Shown here one piece after another: positions 8,672 to 18,400 of a stretch of 64,000 nt of DNA. Source of the stretch: Lacinutrix venerupis (GTDB lineage: Bacteria > Bacteroidota > Bacteroidia > Flavobacteriales > Flavobacteriaceae); the NCBI RefSeq assembly GCF_003663945.1, contig NZ_RCCH01000001.1:248001-312000 (forward strand), in the 5' to 3' direction. Position 1 is the stretch's first letter, and each line of letters starts with the position of its first letter. The notes under the pieces are model-generated. The model searched no databases and was not told where the DNA came from. It was given only the letters and a program-made list of their open reading frames with translations. A program made the position numbers and the translations under genes.

Positions 8672-9904
8672 ATGTTGCAGTTTACTAAAAGTATTACTTC
8701 AAGTTACAGTCCTAAGCGTTTAGCAATCAAGTTAAACTCTAAAGGAGAACAATTTGTTTTACAAGGGCATCCTTGGGTTTTTAGTGATAATATTATTAAA
8801 ATTAATACCGATGCCAATAGTGGCGATTTAGCCATAATTTTTAGTAAAAATAAAAACAAAGTTATTGGTTTAGGTTTGTATGATGCTAACTCACCAATAC
8901 GTATTAAAATGTTGCATAGCGGTAACACAGCAGCAACAATAGATAATGCTTTTTTTAAATCTAAAATTGAAGAAGCTTTTTCAAAACGTTCTAAACTTCT
9001 TCAAACAAATACCAATAGTTATAGATTATTATTTGGTGAAAACGATGGTTTTCCTGGATTAATAGCAGATGTTTATACACATGTTTTAGTAGTTAAAATA
9101 TATTCTGAAATATGGATTCCGTATTTAGAAGGCATTTTAGAAAGCTTGCAAAACGTTAGTAATGCAAAAACTATTGTAATTAGATTAAGCCGAAGCTTAG
9201 AACAATCAACACTACATAACCTTAAAAATGGTGAAGTGGTTTATGGTGTTTTAGAGGATGAAGTTGTTGAGTTTGTTGAGCATGACGTTAATTTTTCTGC
9301 TAATGTTATAAAAGGTCATAAAACTGGCTACTTTTTAGATCATCGTGCCAATAGAAAACAAGTAGGTGAGTGGAGTAAAGGAAAAACAGTACTAGATGTA
9401 TTTAGTTATGCAGGAGGTTTTTCGGTACATGCGTTAGCTAATGGCGCTAAGGAAGTTACTAGTTTAGATATAAGTAAGCAAGCCTTAGAAATTGCTTACC
9501 AAAACGGGAAATTAAATAATTATACAGGTATACATAAAACTATAGCAGACGATGCTTTTGTAGCTTTAAAAAAGCTAATTAAAAACAAGCAAACTTTTGA
9601 TGTTGTAGTAATAGATCCACCAAGTTTTGCTAAACAGCAAAGTGAAATAGAATTAGCAAAGAAAAAATATGCACAATTAGCACAATTAGGCATTCAACTT
9701 ACTGCTAAAAAAGGCTTACTAGTTTTGGCATCATGTTCTTCTCGTGTATTGTCTCAAACATTTTTCGATATAAATATGCAAGTATTAAGAGAAAGTAGTA
9801 GAACTTCAAAATGCATATTAAAAACTACTCATGATATAGATCATCCTATTGGTTTTCCCGAAGGTGCTTATCTAAAATGTGGTTATTACAAGTTAGATTG
9901 CTAA
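8672..9904 (+). CDS. Class I SAM-dependent rRNA (cytosine-C5) methyltransferase, RlmI-like
   Basis: 410 residues. An N-terminal PUA domain (about 15-95, 'LQGHPWVFSDNI') is followed by an EEHEE-type central region and a Rossmann methyltransferase. SAM motif I is 'VLDVFSYAGGFSVHA' and motif IV is 'VVIDPPSFAK'. A later 'LVLASCSS' carries the Cys expected to be the C5-methylation nucleophile. E. coli RlmI methylates C1962 of 23S rRNA; the same target is inferred here. It directly follows the DEAD-box helicase gene and is followed by a strong terminator hairpin, so the helicase-methyltransferase pair is probably a two-gene operon for ribosome maturation. Confidence 0.9.
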   Translation: MLQFTKSITSSYSPKRLAIKLNSKGEQFVLQGHPWVFSDNIIKINTDANSGDLAIIFSKNKNKVIGLGLYDANSPIRIKMLHSGNTAATIDNAFFKSKIEEAFSKRSKLLQTNTNSYRLLFGENDGFPGLIADVYTHVLVVKIYSEIWIPYLEGILESLQNVSNAKTIVIRLSRSLEQSTLHNLKNGEVVYGVLEDEVVEFVEHDVNFSANVIKGHKTGYFLDHRANRKQVGEWSKGKTVLDVFSYAGGFSVHALANGAKEVTSLDISKQALEIAYQNGKLNNYTGIHKTIADDAFVALKKLIKNKQTFDVVVIDPPSFAKQQSEIELAKKKYAQLAQLGIQLTAKKGLLVLASCSSRVLSQTFFDINMQVLRESSRTSKCILKTTHDIDHPIGFPEGAYLKCGYYKLDC

Positions 9905-9912
9905 TTAAAAAT

Positions 9913-9942
9913 AAAAAAGCTACTTTTTAAAGTAGCTTTTTT
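9913..9942. terminator. Bidirectional rho-independent terminator
   Basis: A 14-bp perfect inverted repeat (AAAAAAGCTACTTT / AAAGTAGCTTTTTT) with a 2-nt loop gives a stem flanked by A and T runs on both sides. It lies between the convergent methyltransferase and hibernation-factor genes and can serve both. Confidence 0.85.
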
Positions 9943-9963
9943 AGGTATTTCTATTGTTTATTT

Positions 9964-10266
9964 TTAATGTGTTTGCATAGCACCTTTTCGTTTTTCTAAT
10001 TGTCTTTCAAGAGCTATAACAACATCTGCTGAGCTTTTATGAAAAGAATCTGTTGCAGTTTCTGCAAACAATCTTGGTCCAGGAGCACTTAATCTAATAG
10101 AAGTTTTCATTTTAGAATTTCTATCAGAGGTGTTTTCTGTTTTAAAAAAAACATCTGCTCTTACTATAAATTCATATTTATTAAATAATTTATCTAATTT
10201 ACCTTTTACGTATTCTTCTAATTCTGGGCTAGCAGTTACACCATCGTATTCATAGTTCACAGTCAT
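9964..10266 (-). CDS. hpf: Ribosome hibernation promoting factor / RaiA family (short HPF)
   Basis: 100 residues, the length of the short HPF/YfiA class, without the dimerising C-terminal domain of long HPF. The fold signature is visible as a beta-alpha-beta start ('VNYEYDGVTASPELEEYVKGKLDKL'-type helix at 12-30), strands around 'ADVFFKTEN' and 'TSIRLSAPG', and a C-terminal helix 'DVVIALERQLEKRKGAM'. The family binds the 30S A/P sites and stores ribosomes in stationary phase. It is convergent with the rRNA methyltransferase and preceded by about 260 bp of very AT-rich DNA that must hold its promoter and that of the divergent transporter. Confidence 0.9.
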   Translation of the reverse strand: MTVNYEYDGVTASPELEEYVKGKLDKLFNKYEFIVRADVFFKTENTSDRNSKMKTSIRLSAPGPRLFAETATDSFHKSSADVVIALERQLEKRKGAMQTH

Positions 10267-10528
10267 ATTATTAAATTTTAAGTTATTATTAAATATACAA
10301 AATATAAAAACATTGTTTTCAATTTTAATATATTTTTAGTAATAAATTTTTATTTTTTTAAGATTTTTATTTAGAATATGGTACAGGTTGCGTATTGTGT
10401 TATTTTATACAAATACATATTGCAATTAATAGATTATATAATAAATAATATTATATATTTAATAGTACACTTTAATAGGTATAAATTATTTTTAATTAAG
10501 AATTTAATTTTATAAACCGCTTATTTAT

Positions 10529-12349
10529 ATGGATATACAAATTATTTTAGTTTTTGTTATAATTGCGGTTACGGTTATATTGTTTATAACCGAAATTATG
10601 CCAATTGATAAAATTTCGTTTTTTATTATTGTAGCATTAGTGCTACTAGGCTTAACTACTCCAGAAGAGGCAATTAGCGGCTTCTCTAACGCTGCAACTA
10701 TAACAGTTTTAATGCTCATGATTATTGCTATAGGTATGGAAGACAATGGCGTAATTTCCTTATTGAGCGATGGAATAAAAAAACTTAAAATTTTACCACT
10801 AGCGCTTATGGTGCCAGTATTTATGTTAGTTTCTGCAAGTATATCTTCGGTAATTAGCACAACGGCTGTTATTGTTATTTTTTTAAAGATAATGTCTCAG
10901 CTTTCAGAAAAATATAACTTTTCTTCATCAAAATTATTAATGCCAATTTCTTTTGCTGGTATTTTAGGTGGTAGTTGCACTTTAATGGGTACAAGCACAA
11001 ATTTAATTGTTAATGCTGTGGCTATGGAGCGTGGAGCAGAAACTATTGGTTTTTTTGAATTTTCAATCTATGGCCTTATTTTGTTAGTAATAGGTATCGT
11101 TTTTATGACTATTGCAAGTAAATGGCTTCCTAAAAATTCAGAAAGTAAACTCAGCCAATACAATGAAAAATCAGAGTTTTTATTCACATTATCTGTAAAA
11201 GATGGCTCCGATTTAATTGGTAAACCATTTTCTGAAATTTCATTTCACGATAATCCTAATATTAAAATATTAAAACTTCTTAGAGATAATAATGCTTTTA
11301 CCGCGCCAGGAAAAAACACAACAGTTAGACAACACGATCAAATTGTGCTATTAACTGATGTAAGTGATTTTTCTCTTATTTCTGATGATGATTTTGAACT
11401 TTCACTAAATAAAGACAGTTTAAGTATCTATGAAGATGAAAACGAAGAAGATAATAGTAAAAAGAAAAGCATTAAATTATATTATATCGAGCTTTTAGTT
11501 TTACCTGGTTCCGATTTAATTAGTAGGTCTTTAAAACAATTAAAACGCGATTTAGTGAACATTGCAGAACCTATAGGTATTCAAAAAAACAGTTTAACCA
11601 ATAATAAAAAACAATACTTACCAAAAGCTTTTAAAAAGCTATATGTTAAATCTGGTGATAGAGTTTTAGTAAAAGTAAACGAAGATAAATTATCTCATTT
11701 TTACGATTTAGAAAATGTTGTAGTTTTAAGAAGTCACGAAGATAATTTTGAAGTAGAACCTTTTAAAAAGTATTGGTGCATTTTTACAATAATTGCTGTT
11801 GTAGGTTTAGCTGCAAGTGGCGTACTATCTATTTTAGCAAGTTCTATAGCTGGTGTTGGTGCTTTATTATTGGGTAACTGTATTAATTTATCTAAAATAT
11901 ATAAACGTGTAAACTGGCAAATTATTTTTTTATTGGCAGGCATGATTCCGTTAGGTATTGCTATGGGTAATTCTGGTTCCGATGTTTGGGTATCAGAGAA
12001 ACTTTTAATTTTACTTAAAGACCAAAACGAAACTATTATTTTAGGTTCTATTTTCGGGTTTACTATGCTTTTTAGCGGTTTTATTTCAAACAATGCTACG
12101 GCGGTAATTATGACGCCTATAGCAATAGCTTTAGCTACAAGCTTAAATTTACCTTTAAAACCATTTATTTTTGCAGTAATGTTTGGTGCAAATTTTAGCT
12201 TTTTCACACCTATGGGTTACCAAACAAACACTTTAATTTACGGAACAGGAATTTATAGGTTTAGGCACTTTTTAATAATAGGTGGCTTACTTTCTATCAT
12301 CTTATTAATTTCTGGTACGTTTATACTTTCAACATTATTAAAAACATAA
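10529..12349 (+). CDS. SLC13 (DASS) family anion transporter with two RCK_C (TrkA-C) domains
   Basis: 606 residues. The first half holds transmembrane helices between about 1-205 with the family's 'GSCTLMGTSTNLIVN' re-entrant substrate loop near 148-162. Two soluble TrkA-C-like modules follow (about 210-300 and 315-400, 'GSDLIGKPFSEI' and 'GSDLISRSLKQLK'). A second membrane block then carries the repeat of the substrate loop, 'SGFISNNATAVIMTPIA' at about 515-531. This arrangement is typical of bacterial sulfate, dicarboxylate or phosphate carriers of the CitT/SAC1 type. The substrate cannot be read from the sequence. The MscS gene begins 5 bp after the stop, so the two are probably co-transcribed. 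Confidence 0.9.
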   Translation: MDIQIILVFVIIAVTVILFITEIMPIDKISFFIIVALVLLGLTTPEEAISGFSNAATITVLMLMIIAIGMEDNGVISLLSDGIKKLKILPLALMVPVFMLVSASISSVISTTAVIVIFLKIMSQLSEKYNFSSSKLLMPISFAGILGGSCTLMGTSTNLIVNAVAMERGAETIGFFEFSIYGLILLVIGIVFMTIASKWLPKNSESKLSQYNEKSEFLFTLSVKDGSDLIGKPFSEISFHDNPNIKILKLLRDNNAFTAPGKNTTVRQHDQIVLLTDVSDFSLISDDDFELSLNKDSLSIYEDENEEDNSKKKSIKLYYIELLVLPGSDLISRSLKQLKRDLVNIAEPIGIQKNSLTNNKKQYLPKAFKKLYVKSGDRVLVKVNEDKLSHFYDLENVVVLRSHEDNFEVEPFKKYWCIFTIIAVVGLAASGVLSILASSIAGVGALLLGNCINLSKIYKRVNWQIIFLLAGMIPLGIAMGNSGSDVWVSEKLLILLKDQNETIILGSIFGFTMLFSGFISNNATAVIMTPIAIALATSLNLPLKPFIFAVMFGANFSFFTPMGYQTNTLIYGTGIYRFRHFLIIGGLLSIILLISGTFILSTLLKT

Positions 12350-12354
12350 AAATC

Positions 12355-13215
12355 ATGTTTCTTTACTTTCAGCAAACAGAACAAGCAGTCGATAAACTTT
12401 GGGATAAACTAAATGGTTGGTACGAAGCAATTATACTAAGAGTTCCTAATCTTATAATTGCCATTTTAGTAGTTATTCTTTTTTATTTTTTAGCAAGAGG
12501 AATAGCTTCAGTTTTAAGAAAAATTTTAAGAAAAAAACTTAAAAATCAATCTGTTAGACGCATTATTGTAAAAATGATTTACGTTGTAATGCTTTCAGCT
12601 GGTTTTTTTATTGCCTTAGGCGTATTAGATTTAGATAAAGCGTTAACATCTATTTTGGCTGGAGCAGGAGTAGTAGCCTTAGCAATTGGTTTAGCTTTAC
12701 AAGGTACCTTAAGCAATACTTTTTCTGGTGTTATGCTTTCCTTTTTACCTAAAATACGAATTAACGATTTTGTAGAAACATCGGAGCATAGTGGTTTTGT
12801 AGAAGAAATTAATTTAAGAAATGTAGTATTAAGAAGGCCAGATAACCATATTGTTGTTATGCCTAATTCTAAATTTATAGAAGAACCTTTTATTAATTAC
12901 TCATTTTATAAAAGAGGACGCATAACTATTGCTTGCGGTGTTGGTTACGAGTCTAATTTAAGAGAAGTCAAACAGTTGGTGTTAGATTTAATTAAAGCAG
13001 AGTTCCCTCAAAATAGTAACGAAAAAATAGAGTTTTACTATACAGAATTTGGAGACAGCTCTATAAATTTTATTACTCGTTTTTATATCGATTTCACTAA
13101 AAAAAGCCAGATGTACACCACACAAAGCGAAGCCATAATGCGTATAAAGGAAACTTTTGATGCTAATAATATTAATATTCCTTTTCCTATTAGAACAATT
13201 AAAATGGACAAATAA
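12355..13215 (+). CDS. mscS: Small-conductance mechanosensitive channel, MscS
   Basis: 286 residues, the length of E. coli MscS. There are three transmembrane helices (about 28-50, 72-92, 98-122). TM3 shows the Gly/Ala packing pattern 'ILAGAGVVALAIGLALQGTLS', and the beta domain begins 'NDFVETSEHSGFVEEINLRN'. The C-terminus reads 'NINIPFPIRTIKM', as in MscS. It follows the SLC13 carrier by 5 bp on the same strand. Its sequence is strongly similar to the channel at 56760, so the two are paralogues. Function: a tension-gated inner-membrane safety valve. Confidence 0.93.
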   Translation: MFLYFQQTEQAVDKLWDKLNGWYEAIILRVPNLIIAILVVILFYFLARGIASVLRKILRKKLKNQSVRRIIVKMIYVVMLSAGFFIALGVLDLDKALTSILAGAGVVALAIGLALQGTLSNTFSGVMLSFLPKIRINDFVETSEHSGFVEEINLRNVVLRRPDNHIVVMPNSKFIEEPFINYSFYKRGRITIACGVGYESNLREVKQLVLDLIKAEFPQNSNEKIEFYYTEFGDSSINFITRFYIDFTKKSQMYTTQSEAIMRIKETFDANNINIPFPIRTIKMDK

Positions 13216-13277
13216 TAACATTAAAAGCTTTAAATATTTTGTAAATTACTGCATCAATCCAACCAAAAAAATGCTTT

Positions 13278-15029
13278 ATGAGCAATAAGCCTATTTCCGA
13301 TTTACACAATCATCCTAGTTTAAAACCATATGGAAATCCTGCAGAAATAGAGAGTATTTGGGATTTTTTTAAAAACAATAAACCTAAAGATTATTTTAAA
13401 GATATAAGTCCGCGTAAATGGATTATTAATATTGTACTAAAAAAAATGGCAACCTATTCGCAATCTAATTTAGATAGCTGCTTTCAAGGTAATAATAGGT
13501 TAGTGTTTTGCTCTGTTTACCCAATAGAAAAGCCTTTTTTAAAACCATACAGACCGTTTTCTAAAAGTACAGGTGTTCATAGATTTATTTTAGGATTAAT
13601 TTTTGGTAAAAAATTTACTAAAAATAATATCTATGTCGATAAAAAAATTGTGTCTTTACTATCGGGCATTTCTTTAAAAACAGCAAGTAGACTTATAGAT
13701 CCTATTCATGACAATAGCATAACTACCATAGATTATTTTTACGATTATATTTTAGAATATCAATACTTACTACATGCCAGTGGTACTACTTCTAAAAACG
13801 TAATTAATGGCATGCAACCAAAGTTTCAGTTAGTAAAAAATTACGAGCATTTTTTAGAAACACAAGCTCAAGATACTATTTGTGGTATCATGACCATAGA
13901 AGGTATGCACGCATTAGGTGTTTATAATAAACAAGATTTGTTTGAAACAGCTGAAATTGAAACGCTTCCGCTAGAGCGACAAAACAAATTAAAATTAGCA
14001 TTTATAAAAAATATTGAAGCCATAAAGAAGGAAGAATTTCCTCCATTTTTTATAACATATGCACATCATTTTAATAATTTACTTGTTGGGCATGCTAAAA
14101 GTTTTATGGATGCAAAAGGAACTTTTGATCCTGGATTTGCAGATATTTTCGATCAAACCATTGGTCAAGATTTAGGTATTTCTAGTTTTGGAATGTTATT
14201 AATTATAGACCATTTACTGTCTCGAGAAAACGGACAGCGCATTTTAATAGACGTTAAACACATGTCTGTTTTGGCACGAAAAAGCTATTACGATTTACTA
14301 CAAAATATGCGAGAAAAAAGCGATGCTTTAAAAGACAATGTACCTATTATTTGTAGTCATGCAGCTGTAAGCGGTATAGATACTTTAGCCAATGCGCTTA
14401 TAACAAAAGACAGTTTTAATTTAGATAAAAACTCATACGTTAGTATTTGGGATATTAATTTAACAGACCAAGATATAGTAGAAATTTTTAAGTCAGACGG
14501 ATTAATAGGTATTTGTATGCATGATGGTAGAATGCCTGGTAATAAATTTAGAAAATTATTAAAAAAAGCAGACGAGGAAACCACTAAAAAACTACATGTA
14601 CAAATGTTTTTAACAAATGTATTCCATATTGTAAAAGTTAATATGGCTTATATTAGAAAGGTAAACAAAACAAGAACAACCTCTAAAATAAACGAAATTG
14701 ATGCTTGGAAAACCATTTGTTTAGGCACAGATAACGATGGTATTGTAGATCCTTTCGACCATTATAATACAGCTGCACATTTACCTGCATTTAGAGCAAA
14801 AATAACCGAAGCTTTAAACAATTATGTAATGCCAGAATATCAAGGTTTTAATGTTATTAATTTGCCGTCTGAAACACAATATTCTTTAAAAGAAATAGAC
14901 GATTTAATGGCTGGACAACCTTGGGAAGAAGCTATAGATAAAGTGTTTTATAACAATACAGATGCTTTTTTACGTAAATATTTTAGTAAAAATTATTTAT
15001 TGCAAAAGGAAGACGATTTAATCCTTTAA
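13278..15029 (+). CDS. M19-like membrane dipeptidase / amidohydrolase-fold protein
   Basis: 583 residues, longer than classic renal-dipeptidase homologues (about 350-400), and no signal peptide is visible. The N-terminal metal motif is 'SDLHNHPS' (His10 and His12 of an HxH). Later metal or fold motifs are 'GIMTIEGMHALG' (Glu), 'LIDVKHMS', 'PIICSHAAVSG' and 'CLGTDNDGIVDPF', in the order of the M19/TIM-barrel metallohydrolases. M19 enzymes cleave dipeptides and some act on peptidoglycan fragments; the substrate here is unknown. The large insert between residues 20 and 170 is unrecognised. Sixteen bases after its stop begins the first 50-bp direct repeat of the KAP island. Confidence 0.75.
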   Translation: MSNKPISDLHNHPSLKPYGNPAEIESIWDFFKNNKPKDYFKDISPRKWIINIVLKKMATYSQSNLDSCFQGNNRLVFCSVYPIEKPFLKPYRPFSKSTGVHRFILGLIFGKKFTKNNIYVDKKIVSLLSGISLKTASRLIDPIHDNSITTIDYFYDYILEYQYLLHASGTTSKNVINGMQPKFQLVKNYEHFLETQAQDTICGIMTIEGMHALGVYNKQDLFETAEIETLPLERQNKLKLAFIKNIEAIKKEEFPPFFITYAHHFNNLLVGHAKSFMDAKGTFDPGFADIFDQTIGQDLGISSFGMLLIIDHLLSRENGQRILIDVKHMSVLARKSYYDLLQNMREKSDALKDNVPIICSHAAVSGIDTLANALITKDSFNLDKNSYVSIWDINLTDQDIVEIFKSDGLIGICMHDGRMPGNKFRKLLKKADEETTKKLHVQMFLTNVFHIVKVNMAYIRKVNKTRTTSKINEIDAWKTICLGTDNDGIVDPFDHYNTAAHLPAFRAKITEALNNYVMPEYQGFNVINLPSETQYSLKEIDDLMAGQPWEEAIDKVFYNNTDAFLRKYFSKNYLLQKEDDLIL

Positions 15030-15044
15030 ATATGAAATGGTGTT

Positions 15045-15094
15045 ATATCAGTAAAATGCGCTATTACGCTAATTGTTATAAAATGTACTATAAT
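15045..15094. repeat. 50-bp direct repeat, left copy
   Basis: The last 42 bases (15053-15094, starting AAAATGCGCTATTACGCTAA) are identical to 19355-19396. The five bases 15045-15049 also match, separated by three mismatches. The pair brackets the KAP NTPase gene and its flanks. Confidence 0.95.
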
Positions 15095-15374
15095 GTTCTG
15101 CGTTATGTAACTTGAGCTTTGGTTAAAAGCGAAAGTTGTTACTACAGTTTCTTCAAAAAATTTATTCCCAAAAGTTTCTTCTACGATGTTAATGGAACAC
15201 TTTTTATGCGACGACGTAGGAGGTAAGCGTAATGTGTGTGGAATGGTCTGAAAATGTTAAAAACTTTGTTTAGTTTACGGTTTTCCCTCACATATATTCC
15301 TACATTATTTTGTAAATTTAAACTCTCCTGAAATGATTAATTGTAAAGCACTTCCATATTATCTATATGGTTGA

Positions 15375-15393
15375 ACCGTATTACGGTATTACG
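15375..15393. promoter_or_regulatory. Operator-like palindrome and tandem octamers before KAP gene
   Basis: ACCGTATTACGGT (15375-15387) is a perfect palindrome around a central T. It overlaps two exact tandem copies of GTATTACG (15378-15385, 15386-15393), about 30 bp upstream of the ATG. The position suits a repressor site, but no cognate regulator is encoded nearby. Confidence 0.4.
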
Positions 15394-15422
15394 AAATTTT
15401 ATAAATTATAAAACATATTTTG

Positions 15423-18400
15423 ATGACAAAAAGTGATTACCCAAAATTCCTATCAAAAATAGCTAAAGGCGAGGATAAATTTGAAGGAGGTTCTCAAGAC
15501 AATCTTGCTAAAGTAATTTCAAAAGTTATCAAAGAGGATAAAATTGAAAAGAAAGTTATTGGTCTCGAAGGTGAATGGGGTTCTGGAAAATCTAATTTAA
15601 TTAAAATTATTCAAACTGAATTAGGAAGCAATTATCATACTTTTATTTTTGATTCTTGGGGAAGTCAAGAGGACTTGACGAGGAAATCTTTTTTGGAACA
15701 GCTAATAAATGAATTATTTTCTAAAGAATTTTTAACTGAAAAAGAAAAATGGAAAGATTTAAAAAACAGATTACTATCAAATACTTCCACAACACATACC
15801 CAAAAATTTCCACAAATTAAACCATATTGGTTAATAATATCATTTGCTATATTACTATTTACAATACTTTCAAGCTCATATGAAAATATTTTAACAGATT
15901 ATGACATTTGGAAATCTGTAAATTTTGGTATTTGGAAACCAATTTTGTGGATATACTTATTACCTGTAGTATTGTTTATTTGGGGGTTTTGTCTTTCACG
16001 AAAAGAGTATAAAATAGAGAGGGGAAGAAATGAAAAAAAGGATGTAATTGATAGAGATACTAAATGGGTGACTTTAGGAAAAATGTTTTATTGGTTTAAT
16101 GGGAGTGAAATTAATTCTGAAGAAGTACAGAATATTATTGAAGACGAGCCATCAGTTAAGCAATTCAGAGAATATTTTACAAATATTGAAAGTGAGATAA
16201 AAAGCAAAGGAAAATTAATCCTTGTTTTTGATAATTTGGATAGGCTAGATAATGATAAAATAAAGTCTCTGTGGTCATCTATACATACATTTTTTGCAGA
16301 AGATAATTATAACTTTGAATCATGGGTTATAATTCCCTATGATAAAGCCAAATTAGAAGAGCATTTAGAAAATGGATATCATGGTTTTATTAGTAAAACA
16401 TTTTCTGTTAACTTTCGAATTACACCTCCAGTTGTAACTCAATGGGAATCCTTTTTAAACTATAACATTGATGAGGCATTTGGAAAAAAATTGATTTCAA
16501 AAGACGAAAAAGAATATGTAATCAAATTATTTGACATTTTATCGTCGCATGATACAATAAAGCCAAGGCAAATTATTAATTACGTTAATAATTTAGTAGC
16601 AATGTATAAAGAATGGGAAGATGACATTATAGAAGGTAATATTAAATTTAGATATGTATCTCTATTTATTCTTACTAAAGATAAGATACTTGAAAAGACA
16701 AATGAAGCTATTTTAAATCGCAGTTATTTAGGCAATGCCGAAGTTTTATTTGATGATGATGAAAATTTAGATACAAGTATTTCTATGTTAACTTTTGGAG
16801 TCAAAAAAGAATTGGCAGATGAAGTTTTATTAGACAGACAATTGAAAACTGCTTTAAGAGAAGGTAAAGATGACATTATAAAATCTTCGTTAAAACATCG
16901 TGCTTTTCAAAAATATTTTCTTCAAGCAAATTCCTCAATTTCATTAAATGAAAAATTCCGAGGTTTAGTAAGAGTTTACGAAGTTATAAAAGATACTTTT
17001 TCAAAAAACATGATGGATACTTTTTGGAAAGATTTTGGCAAAGGATTAATTCATGTAGAAGGTCAATTTACTGAATTCAATGATAATCATAAAGCCATCT
17101 TAAAAAACACCAATAAAATAATTAGTAAGGATATTATAAAAAAAATAATAAGAAAGTTACAAGAAAATTTTAACGAAAATAAAGTTCAAGAGAAATATTC
17201 CGAACAACTATTAGTTATTGAAAACTATATTAAACTTGAGAAAATAGATTTGGATTTATTTTCATTAATACCCAAAGTAAATTTCAATCCTGATTCATAT
17301 TTAAATTTTATATATGAAGTAAAAAATGATTATAAGAAATATAAAATTAGCTGTAAAGAGAAAGATTGTATAGATTCATTTTTTGATGATAGTAATGTTC
17401 TTGATATTGATAAAACAGATGCTAGATTAGAAGAATTGAATATACTTAATAGCGAATATAATTTTGATAGAATTACTGACGCAATAAACACAAAAATTAA
17501 GACTGTAGCATATAATGATAAAGTGAATTTTTTAAAATTCATAAACATTTTAAAAACACTTGAAAAGAAACCACTAAAGCTAAAATTAGCAGCAGCTTTT
17601 TATAATCAACTATCTTCTGCTCGAATAAATGAAGATGAAATTTATATAGATGCATATTGTATTGCAATATCAGATTTTCAAACTGCACATAATAATTCTG
17701 GAAATTTTCAAAATTCTTTACGAAGTCTAAACGAAGAACAAATAAATAAGATTTCAAACAAGATTGAGGTTTACAATACATATGGTAGTCTGTTGAAGTT
17801 AATTATTACGAATAATACTGCAAATGGATTCCCTAAACTTAAAGATGTTATTTATAATATAACTATCAATAGTTATGGTACTTCAACTTTAAATCTTGAT
17901 TGGGCATTAAAAAACTTTAATAATATTGCCAATAAAGTTTTTGCTGATGATGAAGAAAAAGTGAATAGGTTTATAGAGAAATTAAGCACTTGGCATATGT
18001 ATTTTGAAACAAGCCCTGATTTGATTACTGAAGGCTTTTTTAAACATTTAAATCGTCAAGAACTAAAACTTATTGAGTTAGTATCTAAAGAATCATTAAA
18101 TTATTTTACAGCTCTATCAAAAGAAGAAATTCTTGATGCCTTTAAGTCTAGCAATAAAAACTTTAAGATTTTCTCTGTGTTATTACAAAATGACTTAATT
18201 GACAAATTTTCAAATGCGTTCTACAGTACTTATGATGATTATATGAAAGATATAGCATTAGAAAAGGAATCTATTCCAGCAGATGTTGGCTTCTGGGATG
18301 AATTAATTGAAAGTCTAAATGGGAATAAATTACGTAGTACTTATACCAGTATAAGAGATATCTTTATAAACGAAAGGGGAGAAGTAAAAGAAAGTGAACT

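Larger units (their letters stand above)
15030..15422. other. Non-coding left flank of the KAP island
   Basis: About 390 bp with no supported gene. It holds the first copy of the 50-bp direct repeat (15045-15094). It then has a stretch beginning GTTCTGCGTTATGTAACTTG, of the kind often seen beside gene-cassette-like insertions in Bacteroidota (recollection, not proof). Last come the operator-like double repeat at 15375-15393 and an AT-rich leader before the KAP start codon. Confidence 0.6.

Noticed and set aside
11734-12207. 157-codon open frame on the minus strand inside the SLC13 gene
   Set aside because: It is antisense to a well-supported membrane protein and has no recognisable domain; it arises from the codon bias of the real gene.
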